Made by a program: the position numbers and the translations under genes. DNA of 64,000 nucleotides from Alternaria dauci (lineage: Eukaryota; Ascomycota; Dothideomycetes; Pleosporales; Pleosporaceae). Below, in pieces: positions 1-12,326 of the stretch (position 1 is its first letter; every line of letters begins with the position of its first letter). Below the pieces are notes generated by a model. The model had not been told where the DNA came from, made no database searches, and was given only the letters and a program-made list of their open reading frames with translations. Where the stretch lies: the NCBI RefSeq assembly GCF_042100115.1, contig NC_091275.1, forward strand, positions 2,790,001 to 2,854,000. The letters are read 5' to 3'.

Positions 1-572
1 AGGAAAAGAGTATTCACCCCGCACGCGCGGTATGGTTGCCTCTTCCTGCGCTCAAGGAGTCTGGTGCAGCTAGTCTGGAGTCTATGAACGAGACTACAAG
101 TACACTGGGAGCTGCAATCAAGGTCGCCCAGGAGCGTCTCCGCGCGGACAAGAAGATTGGTTCGAGTTTGGAAAGCGCAGCTACGGTCTACCTACCGGCT
201 TCCAACGCCGAAAAGCTGCACGCAGAGTTCGCGGCGTGTTTGCAGCCCTCCATGCCCAAGCCCATGGACGTCGAAACCCAACTTGCTGGCCTGTTTGTCA
301 TTAGCGAGGTTAACATCCGTACATTGTCTGATGCCTCCGTTCCCGGGAACAACGGCTTTGCAGCTGAGGATCCCGATGTGATGAAGCAGCAATCGCAGTG
401 GTGTGAAGAGGAAGTACTTTCAGGTGATAGTGAAGTTTTGGGCAAGGCGAGGGTGCTCGTGCATCCACCTAGCAGAGAGAAGTGTCCGAGATGTTGGCGC
501 TTTGTCAAGGAAGAGCATGAGGAGGTTTGCGGGAGGTGTGGAGATGTTGTTTCGCAGCAGGGTGGTGTGTAA
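1..572 (+). CDS. ISM1: Mitochondrial isoleucyl-tRNA synthetase, C-terminal end (partial)
   Basis: The reading frame is open from the left edge of the window (first full codon at 3) to a TAA at 570-572, so only about the last 190 residues are present. The C-terminus holds a four-cysteine zinc-finger-like segment: CPRCW, then a spacer rich in Glu, then CGRCG. This is the typical C-terminal zinc-binding module of bacterial-type and mitochondrial IleRS, which helps tRNA binding after the anticodon-binding helical domain. The enzyme charges tRNA-Ile in the mitochondrial matrix. The catalytic Rossmann core with its HIGH and KMSKS motifs lies outside the window. Other class Ia synthetases with a similar finger are possible, but the length and motif fit IleRS best. 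Confidence 0.8.
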   Translation, partial: EKSIHPARAVWLPLPALKESGAASLESMNETTSTLGAAIKVAQERLRADKKIGSSLESAATVYLPASNAEKLHAEFAACLQPSMPKPMDVETQLAGLFVISEVNIRTLSDASVPGNNGFAAEDPDVMKQQSQWCEEEVLSGDSEVLGKARVLVHPPSREKCPRCWRFVKEEHEEVCGRCGDVVSQQGGV

Positions 573-754
573 TTGCGCTGGTCAGGTTATCTGAATTGTG
601 GCTGAATAGCTACGTTGTATATTATTGTAAAATCCTGAACATTATGTAAAGCCAGAGTATACCATCAATGATATATGCAACACGAAATGGATTGTGTATA
701 CATAAAACAACACGGCTGTATCACCTTCACTCCTCGACAGTTTCGCATACCATG

Positions 755-3654
755 TCATCTCGCCCCAGTCAAATCCTCCCCCGGGTAAATGAAGGGAGCC
801 ATGGCTTCACTTATTTCCTCGTCGCTTTCGCGTTCATACAACGCTTCCATCGATGCAGATCTCCTCTGCGGTATCGGTCTACCAAGTACGTTTGTAGGGG
901 CATTGCTCCTGCCTCTGTCCGTTGTAGATGATCCCTGCCGCCATGGCGGTGGGTTCACAACACTGGTGGAACCTGTGGGACTGTTGTTCGGGACTTCTGT
1001 ACCCTGTTTGCGGAGTGAAGCGTCCCGAGGATCAGAGTATATGGGGCGTGGTTTGATTGAGACTCGATCCACGCCGAGCATGGCTCCGCTGTTAGGATCA
1101 AAACCACCCCCATGTCTTTGGAACCGAAGCGACGGTTCATGAAGATTTGGATTCCGAGAACTCTCCCCAGGTACCTCTGGCCACATTTCGGGATTTCTTG
1201 CGCTAGAAGGTGATGGAGACACGTCCAAGGCTCTGCCACGGTCTCGGCTCGGCGCAGGATCGTACAAGTACGCTACCTTGGGGTAAACGTCGTCTGCAGG
1301 CTGAGCTTCCTTTTGACGGCGAAAGGGAGAGAGAATGTTTGAGGCAAAACGACCAACTCGCTGCCGACGAGACAAGGGAGGAGGTTTTGGCGCAGAGCGA
1401 GGTTCTTCGTAAGGAATTGTGGGAATTTCAAGAACGTCACGCCGTTCCAATCTCGATGCATCAAATGTTGCAGATGTTTGATATGATTGAGCGGGCACAT
1501 CGGGTAAAGGCTCTCGTGGGAGGTCGAATATAGCCTCTATGGAAGGGTTTCGGGTCGACTCTTCCGGCATCAGTGAATTTCGACTTGACTCAATTTGGTG
1601 CTCAGAGGCTTCTGCTTCCTGATCGCTCTCCATTGCAACACGAGCTTCTTTGAACTTTGGCGTGATTTGATCCCATGAGGTATCTACCTCGTCTCCAGAA
1701 TCATCACTCATGTCTACGAAGCTCAAATCTCCAGGTGGTATTGAGTACCCTTCATTGAGCTGTTCACGTGGTGTGTTGCCTGGGTGAAGTTTTGCAAGAT
1801 TACTCGCAAGATTTCCCACTTCCGGATCGAACTCGAGATCCGATATTCCGGATGCTAGATCTGATGAGCCGGCGTTGGACAGGGCGTGGAAACCCTTCCG
1901 TGCAGCGTTTGATGACGTGTCATCTTCTTCCAAAGCAGCCATATAATCCGTTTGAGGAATTGCGAATAGGGCAAGTTGTTCAAGATGTCGTGCGAGATGA
2001 GACTTTAGTTTGCTTGCATATTGACCACATAATGTACAGGTCCCCGAATGCGCATTCGAAGGTCTCTGAAAGCCACGATGAAGATTCAGAAGCTGGGTCT
2101 TATCGAGAGGTTCTGAATGAACCTTGTGCATGTGAACCAGAAATTCCTCCATATCGACAAAAGACTCGTGCGACGCAGTGTTGCAGAACCACTCGACGCG
2201 GTGCGTGTGTGACTCATGGTGAAACCAGTCGTCTTTGTTCTCGAAGAAGTAGTCGTTTAGTTGACAGTCTGCGTAGGTGCATATGTACGGCTGGAGGTCG
2301 GACAAGACATGCTTTCTTACGCGCGTGTATTAGCGACATTCTTGAGATCTACTACTGAATTTACCTACTTCCATCTTCGTTCCGATGTAGTTATCTGAGC
2401 GGTGGAACAGTAGGGACATATGTACTGTTCCAAAACTCGTCCTTCTTTTGTCCTGGGCCGATGCGGAAACCTGATCGTAATCGCATTTGCAGTCTGCTCG
2501 GATGCGATCGAAGATCCAGAATCGGATACTGACTGGGCATAAAGTCCAGTCGCCGGCCAGAGTGTTCCCATTGGGGCGTTGAGTTTCAAGGTCGTTGCCT
2601 TCGTCAGTTCTGTACGTTGACTTGGGGTCTTTAAACTGGGCGTCCACTCGCTGGCCACATCGACTTTAAGAGGAGAAGATAGTGGATTGTTTCCAGGCTC
2701 TGGAATTTTGATCATAATAGCAGCTTTTTCTTCTTGCAAGGCATCGGTGTGGTCTTTGCGGTACCGTATCAGCTGCCTGCGCCTCGATATCATTTTCGCC
2801 AGGCGTGCAGTGACTGTCTCATGAAGGCCGGGGAACTTATCCTTTACGTACATGAGATCGAACGGTAAGTATCCCGTTGTATCAGCAACGTTTTTGTCTT
2901 TCATACGATCAGCTGGCGCAGGACGTCGAATGGGTAGCCTCCAAAGACATTCAACAATGAAATTAATCGAGCCCAACAGCGCTGGCTTCGCTGGAGATTG
3001 AGGTCGACCATTTTTCCGATCTGCGTCGACAATACGCAGCTTCTTTTCCGGTTGCTGCTCGACCTCAGAGTCAGAAGAAACTTCCCACGGGGAGTCGGAC
3101 GAGTCTGATTCGTCCGTACTTGGACCTGATGGTTCGGAATCCTCGGTCAATGGATGGACAGTTGCCCCATGCTCTTTCAGAAAAGATACTGAGGCTTTCA
3201 GAACTAAGGTTAGCAAGCTTTACAAGTTTTATACCTGATATGTTCACCGTACCTTTATGCAACTAAGTCTCGCGTTTCTGATTAGTTGTTGTCCTTGATA
3301 CGAGATGACTATGAAAGGTCATGGCAACGGAGTTCAAATTGCTTACACAGCTCTGCAGATCCTGCATCAACTTCAATATCTAGAAATTGTGTCAGCATGA
3401 GCGTGTCAGATGCGACAAGTTAGTAATACCTGACTTTTGTAGAAAGACGCCTCTCTCAGCCGGTAGTCCAGAGATAGCCTGTACTTATCGATACCGTGTA
3501 TAGCGCCAACATTTCCAGCCCAAAGCTTGTATCTATCGAAGATATCCTGCGCTTCACTCTGACGTTTCGTGTAAGAGGGAGAACGCGAGGCTTCGATGAG
3601 CGCGAGAAAAGCAGAAACGCAGTTGACGTGAGCTTGTGAGATAGACAGATCCAT
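755..3654 (-). CDS. Fungal C2H2-type zinc-finger protein of the HeLo/NLR-associated kind
   Basis: Starts at ATG 3652-3654 and ends at TGA 755-757. Supported exons are 3430-3654, a short one from 3379, one ending at 2369, and 755-2315. The 53-nt intron 2316-2368 joins W-K to K-H-V in phase. The exact joins between 3379 and about 3200 are uncertain; a GTGTAA donor near 3349 would keep frame. The N-terminus (about 75 residues, with a YKLWAGNVGA segment) matches the helical lead-in of large fungal families of C2H2 proteins. The middle is acidic and Ser-rich. Then come degenerate Cys/His pairs: ICPYC, the ICTYADC segment, and CTLCGQ followed by HLARHLEQLALFAIP, a hallmark of this family. The C-terminal 300 residues are low-complexity and basic. 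The role is unknown; relatives often neighbour NLR or signalling genes. The start lies 325 bp from the divergent start of the DUF7580 gene. Confidence 0.72.
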
Positions 3655-3979
3655 GTCTGTAGGACATCATCTCGTTGTCAAAATAGAATAGAGATTGCGA
3701 TGATAAGACGAGAAGGCTGAGATGTGGTTTCCAAGCTTGTAGACGAGACCACGTGGTTCAGCTGAAGACTAGAACTCTTTGAGCCTAGCCACAAGGCTGA
3801 GAGATCGTACCTTCTATACAGCCTCATCAATCCTCCGTTCGAACCTTCTACAATCCAGTACTCGGAATTATTCGGGGCCCTGGCTCTATTGTGCGGCTCC
3901 TACATAACTTATACGTCCCGTCGCTATTTCCCCGAAGTTAACAGTCTGACCGATTAGCGCCACCACAAGCTCCCTCGCC
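3655..3979. promoter_or_regulatory. Shared divergent promoter of the C2H2 and DUF7580 genes
   Basis: This 325-bp gap separates two start codons that point away from each other, so it must hold both promoters unless the genes share regulation. I see no obvious TATA box and no known operator in it. Confidence 0.5.
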
Positions 3980-5729
3980 ATGTCTGGGTTCGAGATAGCT
4001 GGGATAGTACTGGGATCACTTCCGTTGATCATAGTGGCTTTGGAACACTATGCTGATGGGGTACGTGAAGCCAACACTTGGCATATCATGACTGATACCA
4101 GCGCAGCTCTCAACCATAAGGAGCATGCAAAAGTATGAGGAAGCATTCGGATATCTTCATGCATCTTTCGTAACTATAGCTTGCATCTACAGAAACTCCT
4201 GTGAAGAGCTTTTGAGTCCACTAGCTCTCTCCGATGCTCAACTATCTCAACTCCTTGAGAACCGCGAAAGTTCAGCATGGGAGAATCCGGAGCTGAATGA
4301 TGCTCTGCGCAATCGACTTGGAAGCAACTACCTGCCCTTCAAGTCTTCTGTGAAGCAACTGAACAAGAAGATCAACCTTTTCGGCCGGAAGTTGCAGCTA
4401 GACAAGAATTTTCAGGTGTGTACAACATGGTGCAACAAAAGAGGATTTGCTAAGATATAGCAGCCACCTTGGACTACAGCAACAGGATGTGTCGATGCAA
4501 CAGCGCGAAACAAGTTCTTCAACGATCCCTGGGTCCGTATTAAAGGAGGGTTCAAGTCGAAACACTACAAAGAACTGCTATCATCGATTGAAGAGGACAT
4601 TAGTCGTATCTCCAATCTCACAGCGGGAGCAATTGCGCTCGAACCATTGCGACTCCAAAGAAGGCGTAAAGCCAACACAGAGTACCTGATAAAATTCCGT
4701 CAGCAGGCGGAGAAACTTTACGACGCTTTCAACACGCGGTGGTCGTCGAGGTGCATGTGCCAATGCATACATCAAGCAAACTTGCGTCTTGACATACAAA
4801 AAGACGACGAAACAGGCCAATCTTCCACGTTCAAATTGGTGTTTACGTTTGGGTCGTTACATGCTGGGAACACGACTCCATGGAAATCGATTCCAGTGGA
4901 GATCGAGGCTGTTGATGTCATTGATACAACAAACCCACACAGTGGCTCACTGCTCCCCAATATCATAGTCCACTCGAACATCAAAGCACACGACCACTGG
5001 AAATGCCTGAAAAGAGCTCCGGACATCGTCGATCTATGCGCGACATTGCAACGCTGTCCAAGTCCAGACTGCATAGGGGTAATGAGCAGCAAGCTTGCCA
5101 AACATCACATCCACACTCTTCACCTACCCAACGCAAACACGACCGACAAACGAGTCACCTTGCAGCAGATTATGGTGACACAAGGTACAACCTTCCAGAT
5201 CAAAGAAAAGTGTACACTCGCCCTCACCCTCGCCTCGGCAGTCTACCACCTCCACAACACACCCTGGCTAGAAGAAACCTGGGACCTCAACGACATATGT
5301 ATCCTGAGCCAATCCTTGCTCTCCGACCAACCCTACATATCGCGTGACTTTCCTGCTACAGCCACATCACCAGCTCCGAGCCAGAGGATGCGTATCATCA
5401 AGAACAGCATCATCTTCGCTCTCGGCGTCGCGTTGCTAGAGATCTCGTATGGCAAGCCGCTGAACACGTTTGTCGTTCCAGACGACCTCGATGCGAACGG
5501 TAACCGTATGGCTTTTACGGATTATCTTGTAGCGGTTCGGTTGGCGGAGGGCTTGCGGACGAGGGAGTTGCCCAATTATGCGGATGCGACGCAGAGGTGT
5601 ATACATTGCAACTTTGAGGCTTCGGTATTCAGTCTCGATGACGACGATTTTAGAGAGAGGTTTTATCAGGGCGTCATTGTGCCGTTGAGGAAGGACTATG
5701 AGTATGTTGTTAGTACTGTCGTGGCGTGA
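3980..5729 (+). CDS. HeLo-like / DUF7580 domain protein
   Basis: Three exons, 3980-4060, 4107-4415 and 4461-5729, give 552 residues with all phases consistent; the second intron has a TTGCTAAG branch site. The N-terminus (EIAGIVLGSLPLIIVALEHY) is the hydrophobic, Gly-containing start typical of fungal HeLo-like and prion-inhibition proteins. A helical region follows. The C-terminal part, about residues 300-550, matches the DUF7580 type: a kinase-like remnant with LALTLASAVYHLHNTPWL, IIFALGVALLEISYGKPL and a closing FYQGVIVPLRKDYE segment. No catalytic Lys or DFG is visible, so it is probably not an active kinase. Relatives are linked to fungal non-self recognition and programmed cell death; any such role here is inference. 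It is divergent from the C2H2 gene, another family common in such loci. Confidence 0.75.
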
Positions 5730-8700
5730 AGTGTATGGAGGGTAGTATACTTGAAGTGCATCATGACTGTTCAGCGCATCAAGACATGACTGTGATTTCG
5801 CCTAATCTATAGCTATACCAGTCGAGAAGATATGAAGATGTACACCATGTACAGGAACCAGAGTTTGAAGAACATGAGTAGATGATACCCGAGGTAGATA
5901 CTCAGGAGCTGTGCGAATTGAACACTGCTCCACTCAGTGGGACTGCGGAGCGATATTCCGCAAGTGAAGCGAATCTCTCACGCCATCCCACCGTTCTCAA
6001 TGCTCTCCTTCCTGTAGCCAAAACCAGTAGCGTAACTTGAAGCGCAGGTTTCCTTGACGAAGACTGCGTTGGCATCCAGCACTGGCATTTTTCTTCTGAT
6101 GTGAGATACAATAGTTGGGATACTTTGGCGGCAAAAGCGTTTAGCCTCCAGATGCCGGACTTGCCGACGGGGAACGCAATTGAAAAGCATCCCCGCATCT
6201 GGGATGACAGCACTAGAGTTCTCCTGCATCCGTGAAGATAGCACTAGGATTCAAGCGCCATATGCAGACAGACTACAGTGTTGGACAAGCAGAGTCCCAG
6301 TGTATTGACTTTTGCTTCTGGACTTTGGAGAGTTGATCAAGAGCCAGGCTGAAGAGCTCCGACTGAGGGACCGACCCTTGGACATGGATATACAGAACTG
6401 ACAGGGTATCCGTCTTTGGGTACCAAAAGCGTACCGTGAAGTCTTGGATACGAGAAGTATGTGAGATGATGATTATATCAGCAAGTGTTTCCAGGGCGTT
6501 AGGCAGGAATGTCCCTGCGTGGGTTCGTGCTGAGGCCCGATGAGTAGACAGTACATGGTTGAGCAAGATTCACCAGTGCTTCTGGATGGCTGCAGGCCAT
6601 TCCGCTCTACCAATCTCGACGTATACCGTGTGTAAGGGTTAAATGAGACAGACATGGAGGCAAAATAGGCGGCGCCATGGCAAAGGTAGGGAGCCATGGG
6701 TTTGGTACGTGCGAGGAATACTCCGGACTGTTCGATTGGAGGCGACTTTGTACAACGCGCAATCGACCCTGCAGTACGTCAGCTGAATGAGGTGCTCTGC
6801 AAACCTCAAACATAGTCAGCGATAGCTTGTAGGCTAAGGGGCCGTCGGTGGACGTGGAATGCGAGCGATTGGAGGCGTACTATGCATCTCGCGGTTTTGC
6901 AGGGTAGTGCGGTATAGCAACGAAAACGAAGGCTATTTGTTGCAGTCATGTGCTAGCTCGCAGTACACTGGCAGTTTTGTAGTGCTGGTTGGAGGGCAAC
7001 AGCACTGCAGACTTGGCGCCGGGATCGGAGTGAGTGGTACAAGCAGCGGGACGAGAGCTTGTCGCGATTGCCATGGAGGAATTCATTGCCGTGACAGGTG
7101 GTGACCCCGGATTTCTGCTTACCAAGACTGAGATCAGCAGTCTTGTCACGGCCTTATCTTGTCTGTATAAGGCAGGGTTGGTGTTTGGGGAGCGAATAGC
7201 GGAGGGTGCAGAGATGGCAACGGTCTTAGCGTGGCCTCTTAGCGTAGTCGCAGCTCCTTGCTAATTCCAGAGTATGGAGCGAGTACGGCAGCGCAGTGGT
7301 CACGGACCAAGCTGCTTACGTGTAGCGTGCCCGAGGCTTCGGCATAGAGCAGTGACCTGCCGCAATCGTGTTAATGGCTGGGTGAGGCGGCTGAAAGCAA
7401 GCGCCTTGGACATGGAAAGACGGACAAGATAACGGCATATGCCGTGTGCCGCAAGTCGCGCTGTGGTACATGGAGTACTGTGTAAGACACGAGGGCAGAC
7501 GGGCGGGGATCAGCAGTGGTTGATCAGCAAGCAATCGCCCGCAAGCGGACCGAACAGGGGCTCTTTGTTTCCTCGCCCCTCCCCACAGCGTGCAGCACTG
7601 ACGGATGGTAGGATCTGCAGGCAGCTTCACGAGTCGCCACTTCCAGAAGACTTGTGAACTGGCTTCTCCCGGACAGATGACGACGCTGCGTGGCAACAGC
7701 TGGCGGGGCGGGCGAGCACGGGCGCGCAGGCGTGGGATGCAGGCGACGGCAGAGGGGCATGTGTACGAGAATACATGGTGTGGGAGAGCAAAAAGGAAAG
7801 CAGCAGCAGGGTGGTGCCAGCGCACAGCAAGTAGCAGATGCGATGCTGGCCAGTCATGGGGCAGGCAGCAGAGGCAGGCGTGCTGCTGTAGGTAATCTTT
7901 GCAGCGTGCGCGGGAACTGGGCCAGCCCTGGGATGCGTTTCAGGACCGAGGCCGTCCTGCAGCCAAGCTTCCCCGAGCGGCTCTCTGGGTTCGTCGCAGC
8001 CCTGCCCGGGGCGCGAGCGAGGCAGGCAGGGCGCGCGTGAACGTCTGGCTGGCAGCGCCCTGCGAGTGTCGCGCTCCAGAGGCCGACAGACGCGCACCGT
8101 GAGGCGGCGACGGCGGCGGCGTAATCATGGGCAGGCTGGTAGGGCGTGCGACGGCGCTGGGGGGAGCATGGAGACGGAGGGAAAAGCTTCCAGAAGGCCT
8201 CAGGGCTTCGACGGCTGCTGGCCAGTTTCGACATGAGTGGGGATTGCCCACCAGTGCGCCTTCCTCTTTTCGTCTCGAGTAGCCCAATCACGCACCGCCT
8301 GCACCTCTCCTCCACCACACTCACTCGATTCCTATCCCCGACCTCTGTCCCTGCTGCCCGCGCCCTCAATCCACCCTCACCACCTTGCCCGCGCCCGATG
8401 CTGCTCACACTGCAGCCCATACTGCGAGTGCGCTCATGCGACACTGACGCCGAGGACCACTAGCCCCCTGCGTCTGCGACCAAACCAGCCCACGACCCTC
8501 GCCCGCAAGCCCAGAGCACTTGCGCCCCGTCGACAAGACGCTCCCCAAACACGCTGCACTCGATTCCCCGAGACACGCCCGTCAAGCGCCGTGTGCACCT
8601 CTCGAGTCTGGCCCGCTGCCTCGTCCTGCCTGCACACGAGTCAGAGAGAAAGAGAGAGTGAGAGAGTAGAGCGGGAAGGAGAGAGAGAGACCGCGCGCGC

Positions 8701-9190
8701 GAGGCAGCTGCGTCCTGTGCCCTCCCGCCATCGCACCTTCCATCCCACGTCGCTACCCGCCTCCTTTGTCGCATCCGCCCGTTGCGCCTTGCTCGTATAC
8801 AATAAACAGAGCACTCTAGTGTCGTGTGCACTGGCTGCCGCTCGCTGTACCGCTAGGTTCCCTGGAGCTCACTCACACGTCGTCGTTTCAGACTGCACCC
8901 CAGACCGACTGGCGCACTCCCGCGATCCCATCTCTGCGCTCCCCCACGCTTCTAGACGCACTGCACCGTCCCAAGCTCTCCTGCCTTCACTCCCACTGCG
9001 CTCGACACGTGCAATTGGCCATCGCACCCACCGCGCTTCCGCTCCACATCCACCCGTGACCCTACTCGACCCCCTTCAGCCGCCGTCTCATCGCCATCCA
9101 CCACTCGCCCCATTTTGCGACTCCTCTGCAACAACCTCCCCTCTGCGCTGGAGACCAGTGCTGTCTGGTCGCCGCACATAGGTGGAGACA
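5730..9190. other. Long gene-free region upstream of the cAMP phosphodiesterase
   Basis: I find no convincing gene in these 3.46 kb. Short open frames exist on both strands but lack family resemblance and splice logic. The region changes character: 5.9-7.3 kb is ordinary; 7.5-8.2 kb is very GC-rich; 8.2-9.19 kb is strongly pyrimidine-rich on the plus strand, like the long 5' leaders of fungal signalling genes. A small direct repeat with the core 'atagcactag/acagcactag' occurs near 6190-6250. In-frame TAG at 9179-9181 lies just before the phosphodiesterase ATG. The likely content is the promoter and a long 5' UTR. Confidence 0.55.
8640..8705. repeat. Purine simple repeat (GA)n with adjoining CG run
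   Basis: The plus strand reads as a nearly continuous run of GA, GAAA and GAGT units, ending in a short CGCGCG stretch. It lies inside the pyrimidine-rich probable 5' leader of the phosphodiesterase gene. Such tracts are common in fungal promoters and UTRs and vary in length between strains. Confidence 0.7.
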
Positions 9191-12100
9191 ATGGAACATG
9201 GCGCGTGCAATGTTGTCTACATTGACCGGCGGGCCAATGACGAGCATGTGCGCAAAGAGACGCTGTCCAAGTCGCTTGTTGCGAGGACCACCACAGGGAA
9301 TGTAGGCCAGAGCTACTTTGCCCTCGGCAAAACATCACCGCGCGAGGTACACGACAATGTCGAAGCCATGTTGTCCATCTCCCCAGAAGGTAGTCTGTCC
9401 GCCATCTGCACCCATGTCCTTACTGACGCGTCCTACAGTACACATCTGCAGCACCGGCCGCGCCTGCCTAAACAAGATCGATCAGCTCGTCAGCTCCACC
9501 AAATCCGGCATTCCCACTTTTGTCATAATAGACATACCCTACGATGAAGAGCAGCGAATGAAGCGCCTGTCTCGTGAACCGCGCACGCCGTCGCCTACCT
9601 CGTCGCGTCTCGCACGCATAGATACCAGCGAACCCGACGACATCTATGCCATGCACCTACTCACCCACATATCCTCCGAAATCTCGTCGCGAAACTTCTC
9701 CAAGCTCGTCGTACCTGTCGTTATGCTCTCGGGTCTTGGCACCGAAGAGCCGTCTTCAGCTGGCCCGCTCCCATCGCCCGGTCTACAAGTGTCCTTCTCG
9801 CTCGGCGACACCGTTCGATTGACTCGCTATCTGGACGCCGGTGCCGTCGACGTTCTGACGAGTCCCATGTCTAGAGATCGCATGCTTGGCTTGGCCGTCC
9901 ACGCCTATCGGTTACAGAAGGAGTTCTCGAGAGAAGAAGCAAGCTTCCTGACTACTAAGAGAAACCGGAAGCTGTCTTGGGTCGGCGTCGATGATACTAA
10001 ACCATACGCCTATCTCCGGGAGGCCATGGTGTCCAATTTGATGACCGGCATCTGCAATCCTGAGACAGTGGGTGATTCACTCGAATCTACGTAAGTGCAC
10101 ATGATCACCTGGACGTCCGCGACTGACAATGATAGGGATTTCCATCTTGATGAAGATCGCCAGATGGTTGTTGAAGATGCGGTAGGCACCTGGGCCTTTT
10201 CAGCGCACGACTATACCGACGACGAGCTTCTTTATGGTGCCTTCATCATGCTTAAGCATGCTCTACAAATGCCTGAATTAGAAAAGTGGGCGATAACTGA
10301 AGGTGAGTAAAGTACCTGCCAGCTTTCTCTCTTCTGCTAACGGGTCGCTAGACGAGATGATTGTCTTTCTCTTGGCCAGTCGTACCGCCTACAACGAATT
10401 CGTCAAGTACCACAACTTCCGTCACGTTGTCGACGTCCTCCAAGCGCTCTTCCACTTTCTCGTCCGAATCGGCACTCTACCTCCTTATCCTTCGGCTTCC
10501 GCCAGCATCTCTGCTCCAAAATCACCAATCGCTGGGCTTCTCAAGCCTTTCGATGCTCTCACGCTGTTGATATCAGCCATCGGACACGATGTCGGTCATC
10601 CAGGAGTCAACAATGCTTTCCTCGTCGCATTGAATGCACCACTCGCCCAACTCTACAACGATCGATCTGTCCTAGAATCTTTCCACTGCGCTGCCTACTC
10701 TCAAATACTACGCCGCTATTGGCCAAGAGCATTCGCTGATGCTGCGATGCGCAAACTTATGATCAACAACATACTCGCAACAGACATGGGTCTCCATTTC
10801 AAATACATGAGCGACTTGGGTAATCTCCAACAGAAGGTTGCGCATGACAAGGGAGTAGTCGACGGATGGAGCGCTAAAGTACAGGAAGAACAGAAGGATT
10901 TAACTTGTGGGCTTCTTATCAAGTGCGCAGACATCTGTAACGTGGTAAGTTTTGTGCCAACACTCCATTGGCGCACCGTAACCTAACCTTCCCAATCTAG
11001 GCGCGGAAGTTCGAGACCGCTGCCAGATGGGCCAATATTCTTACGGACGAATTCAGCAACCAAGGACTTATGGAGGAGGAGCTGGAGATGCCGTCATGTT
11101 TGTTCGGCGGCCCACCCGTACGAGAGGATACTATCAAGCTTGGTGAATCTCAGATCGGCTTTATGAACATCTTCGCTAGGCCGCTCTTCGAGGCTGTCAC
11201 GGATATTCTACCTGCGATGCGCTTCGCTGTCGACGAAATACTGACCAACAAGGCTGTTTGGGAGAGAAAGATTGACGAAGAACGCCAGAAGAAAAGGAAA
11301 AACAAGGGTATGCATCTTGGACTACTTACACCTGGCTTTGCTGTCGATCCAACTCCGAGTCCACTCTCTGGAGGGGCTAGCGCACCCGCCGTGAAGATAC
11401 CCCTGAGTGCGATCAAAACCATCTCTCCAGAAGAAGCAGCCCGCCGAGGATCGACAGGCTCAATCCGCTCCATTCCAGTCGCGTCTGATTCACGAAGATC
11501 CTCTTCGATTATTGACAAAAGCTCACGCCGATCGTCGACGACCGCCGTGCCTGGCCAGAGAGCCATGAGCTCTGCTGAAAATGCTACTTCGTCAAGACGA
11601 GGCAGTAGAGACCCTAGTCTCACTGCCATTCTGGTAACACAAACACCAAACGCAGCAGACCCGAAAGGACAATCTCCCGTTCCTGAGGATTGGTCAAAGA
11701 CTGATCGCAAGGACACATTGACGAGATCGTCGTCTCCAAAGAAGGACGGCGCTAGACCGGTCACAGCTCCTTCCCACGCCAGACGCAGTCAGGGTGAGTA
11801 GACGTCACTTTAGACCCGTCATGGCATTTGAGCTAACTATAGAAAAGTTCTTGATCCTTACCCTGCACAACAACCAACGTCGCAAAGTCACTCCCAGGTC
11901 GATCTGTCGCAAAGTGCCAACGGAAACTACGATGGCTCAAAGTTGCAGCAATGGGACACACACAACAAGTTGAGCGCCGACAGTAATGCAACACGATCTG
12001 ATGTGTCGCGTGACTCGAGTTGGTGGCGACATGTAAGCACAAAGCGACGCACTCGTGATGTGAGGAACGGCGATGCAGACGGACGAGCTCCGTTGAAGGA

Positions 12101-12326
12101 AGCAACACCGGATTCCGTCGCGCCTCCGAACTCCGATTCGACTACCACATCGCCCACGTGCTCTAGTCCCGGCAGGAAGACGACAACGGGCAAGATCATG
12201 AGCTTCTTCAAGCGAAAGCCCAGTCACAAGGAGCCGGAGAAGCAACTATCCAGCTTCGGTAGCTCCTCTCAGCTGCGAACACCACAGACGAGCGATCCCG
12301 GGCGATCACTCAACAGCGACGATTGA
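9191..12326 (+). CDS. PDE2: High-affinity 3',5'-cyclic-nucleotide phosphodiesterase
   Basis: Six exons (9191-9389, 9439-10090, 10136-10302, 10352-10944, 11001-11793, 11848-12326) give 960 residues; all junctions keep frame. It hydrolyses cAMP to AMP and so sets the strength of PKA signalling. The catalytic domain of class I PDEs is clear: YHNFRH (His360, His364), GHDVGHPG (His418, Asp419, His422), the metal-binding Asp533 in KCADICN and the invariant glutamine Q588 in SQIGF. The Ser-rich tail of about 350 residues looks disordered and basic. The first 280 residues resemble a decayed response-regulator receiver fold (see finding). The ATG at 9191 is the first in frame after a TAG at 9179. The last acceptor is chosen at 11847 because the earlier AG at 11842 would break the frame. 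Confidence 0.93.

Noticed and set aside
3830..3860. tRNA-like B box (ggttcgaac on the minus strand)
   Set aside because: No matching A box, acceptor stem or cloverleaf around it.
8237..9181. A 314-codon open frame directly before, and in the same phase as, PDE2
   Set aside because: It has no internal ATG, ends in TAG 10 bases before the PDE2 start, and its Pro/Ser/Arg/His-rich composition follows from the pyrimidine-rich DNA. It is most likely an untranslated leader.
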